Part shown: positions 22,424 to 22,452 of the stretch, piece by piece
Numbering within the stretch: position 1 is the first letter of the stretch
How the letters are laid out: each line of letters starts with the position of its first letter
Source: UBA1146 sp050256555
GTDB lineage: Bacteria; Planctomycetota; UBA8108; UBA1146
Reading direction: 5' to 3'
Assembly (NCBI GenBank): GCA_050256555.1
Contig: JBBWWC010000196.1
Coordinates: 1 to 22,452 of the forward strand
Length of the DNA stretch: 22,452 nt
Position numbers and translations under genes: made by a program
Notes under the pieces: model-generated
Database searches by the model: none
The model's input: the letters and a program-made list of their open reading frames with translations, nothing else
Told to the model about the DNA's origin: nothing

Positions 22424-22452
22424 ATGAAGACCTTTGGGATTGTCATCCTGGC
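22424..22452 (+). CDS. Start of a gene running out of the window, possibly a GlmU-like nucleotidyltransferase
   Basis: Only about ten codons are visible: ATG then Lys-Thr-Phe-Gly-Ile-Val-Ile-Leu-(Ala). GGAAGATGG precedes the ATG at a reasonable distance. The beginning MKTFGIVILA is typical of the first beta strand of sugar-phosphate nucleotidyltransferases such as GlmU, where a glycine-rich AAGxGTRM would follow. The evidence is too short for more than a suggestion. An earlier ATG at 22410 runs into a stop after five codons. Confidence 0.35.

Noticed and set aside
1..22452. Genome-wide reassignment of UGA as a sense codon
   Set aside because: TGA ends many genes here with correct overlaps (for example fliF/fliH, fliO/fliP, fliP/fliQ). 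Only selD and priA have internal UGA.

Overview
This window looks like a chromosomal segment of a flagellated diderm bacterium that makes selenocysteine (Sec). It holds the tail of a replication-restart gene, a selenium operon, and a long minus-strand flagellar export and regulation operon. Codon use is balanced, many starts are GTG or TTG, and genes are packed with 1-4 base overlaps. The FlhF/FlhG/FliA set together with SelA/SelD/tRNA-Sec would suit Planctomycetota or a deltaproteobacterium-like lineage. I cannot settle the phylum from sequence reading alone.

Left part (1-1520). The window opens inside priA on the plus strand. Its reading frame is interrupted by one in-frame UGA at 361-363, and full PriA-like sequence then continues in the same frame to 726. 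A bidirectional terminator separates it from a convergent HU gene. Between HU and the next plus-strand gene lie about 460 bases with a good sigma70-type promoter, a run of eight G at the expected transcription start, and five copies of a 14-base tandem repeat.

Selenium region (1521-5310, plus strand). A secreted or periplasmic DUF3108-type protein overlaps selA by four bases. It is followed by selD and the selenocysteine tRNA (selC), then a terminator. SelD is itself a selenoprotein: UGA encodes residue 17, the catalytic position, and a bacterial SECIS-type hairpin with a GGUC loop lies 19 bases downstream. SelA and SelD convert Ser-tRNA-Sec to Sec-tRNA-Sec. SelB is not in the window.

Flagellar region (20856 down to 5304, minus strand). 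The order is fliF-fliH-fliI-fliJ-fliO-fliP-fliQ-fliR-flhB-flhA-flhF-flhG-fliA, followed by a membrane glycosyltransferase. It encodes the MS ring, the export ATPase complex, the export gate, the pole/number regulators FlhF and FlhG, and the flagellar sigma factor. fliG is absent from its usual place between fliF and fliH, and FliF carries an extra cytoplasmic segment resembling a FliG N-domain. FlhB lacks the NPTH self-cleavage motif. A terminator-like hairpin separates flhG from fliA.

Right part (20857-22452). A divergent CNNM/CBS-domain membrane protein is followed by tRNA-Ser(UGA) and the first ten codons of a gene that may be glmU-like.

The observations most worth following are the in-frame UGA of priA beside a Sec operon, the FlhB without NPTH, the FliF with a FliG-N-like tail, and the repeat-containing leader of the selenium operon.
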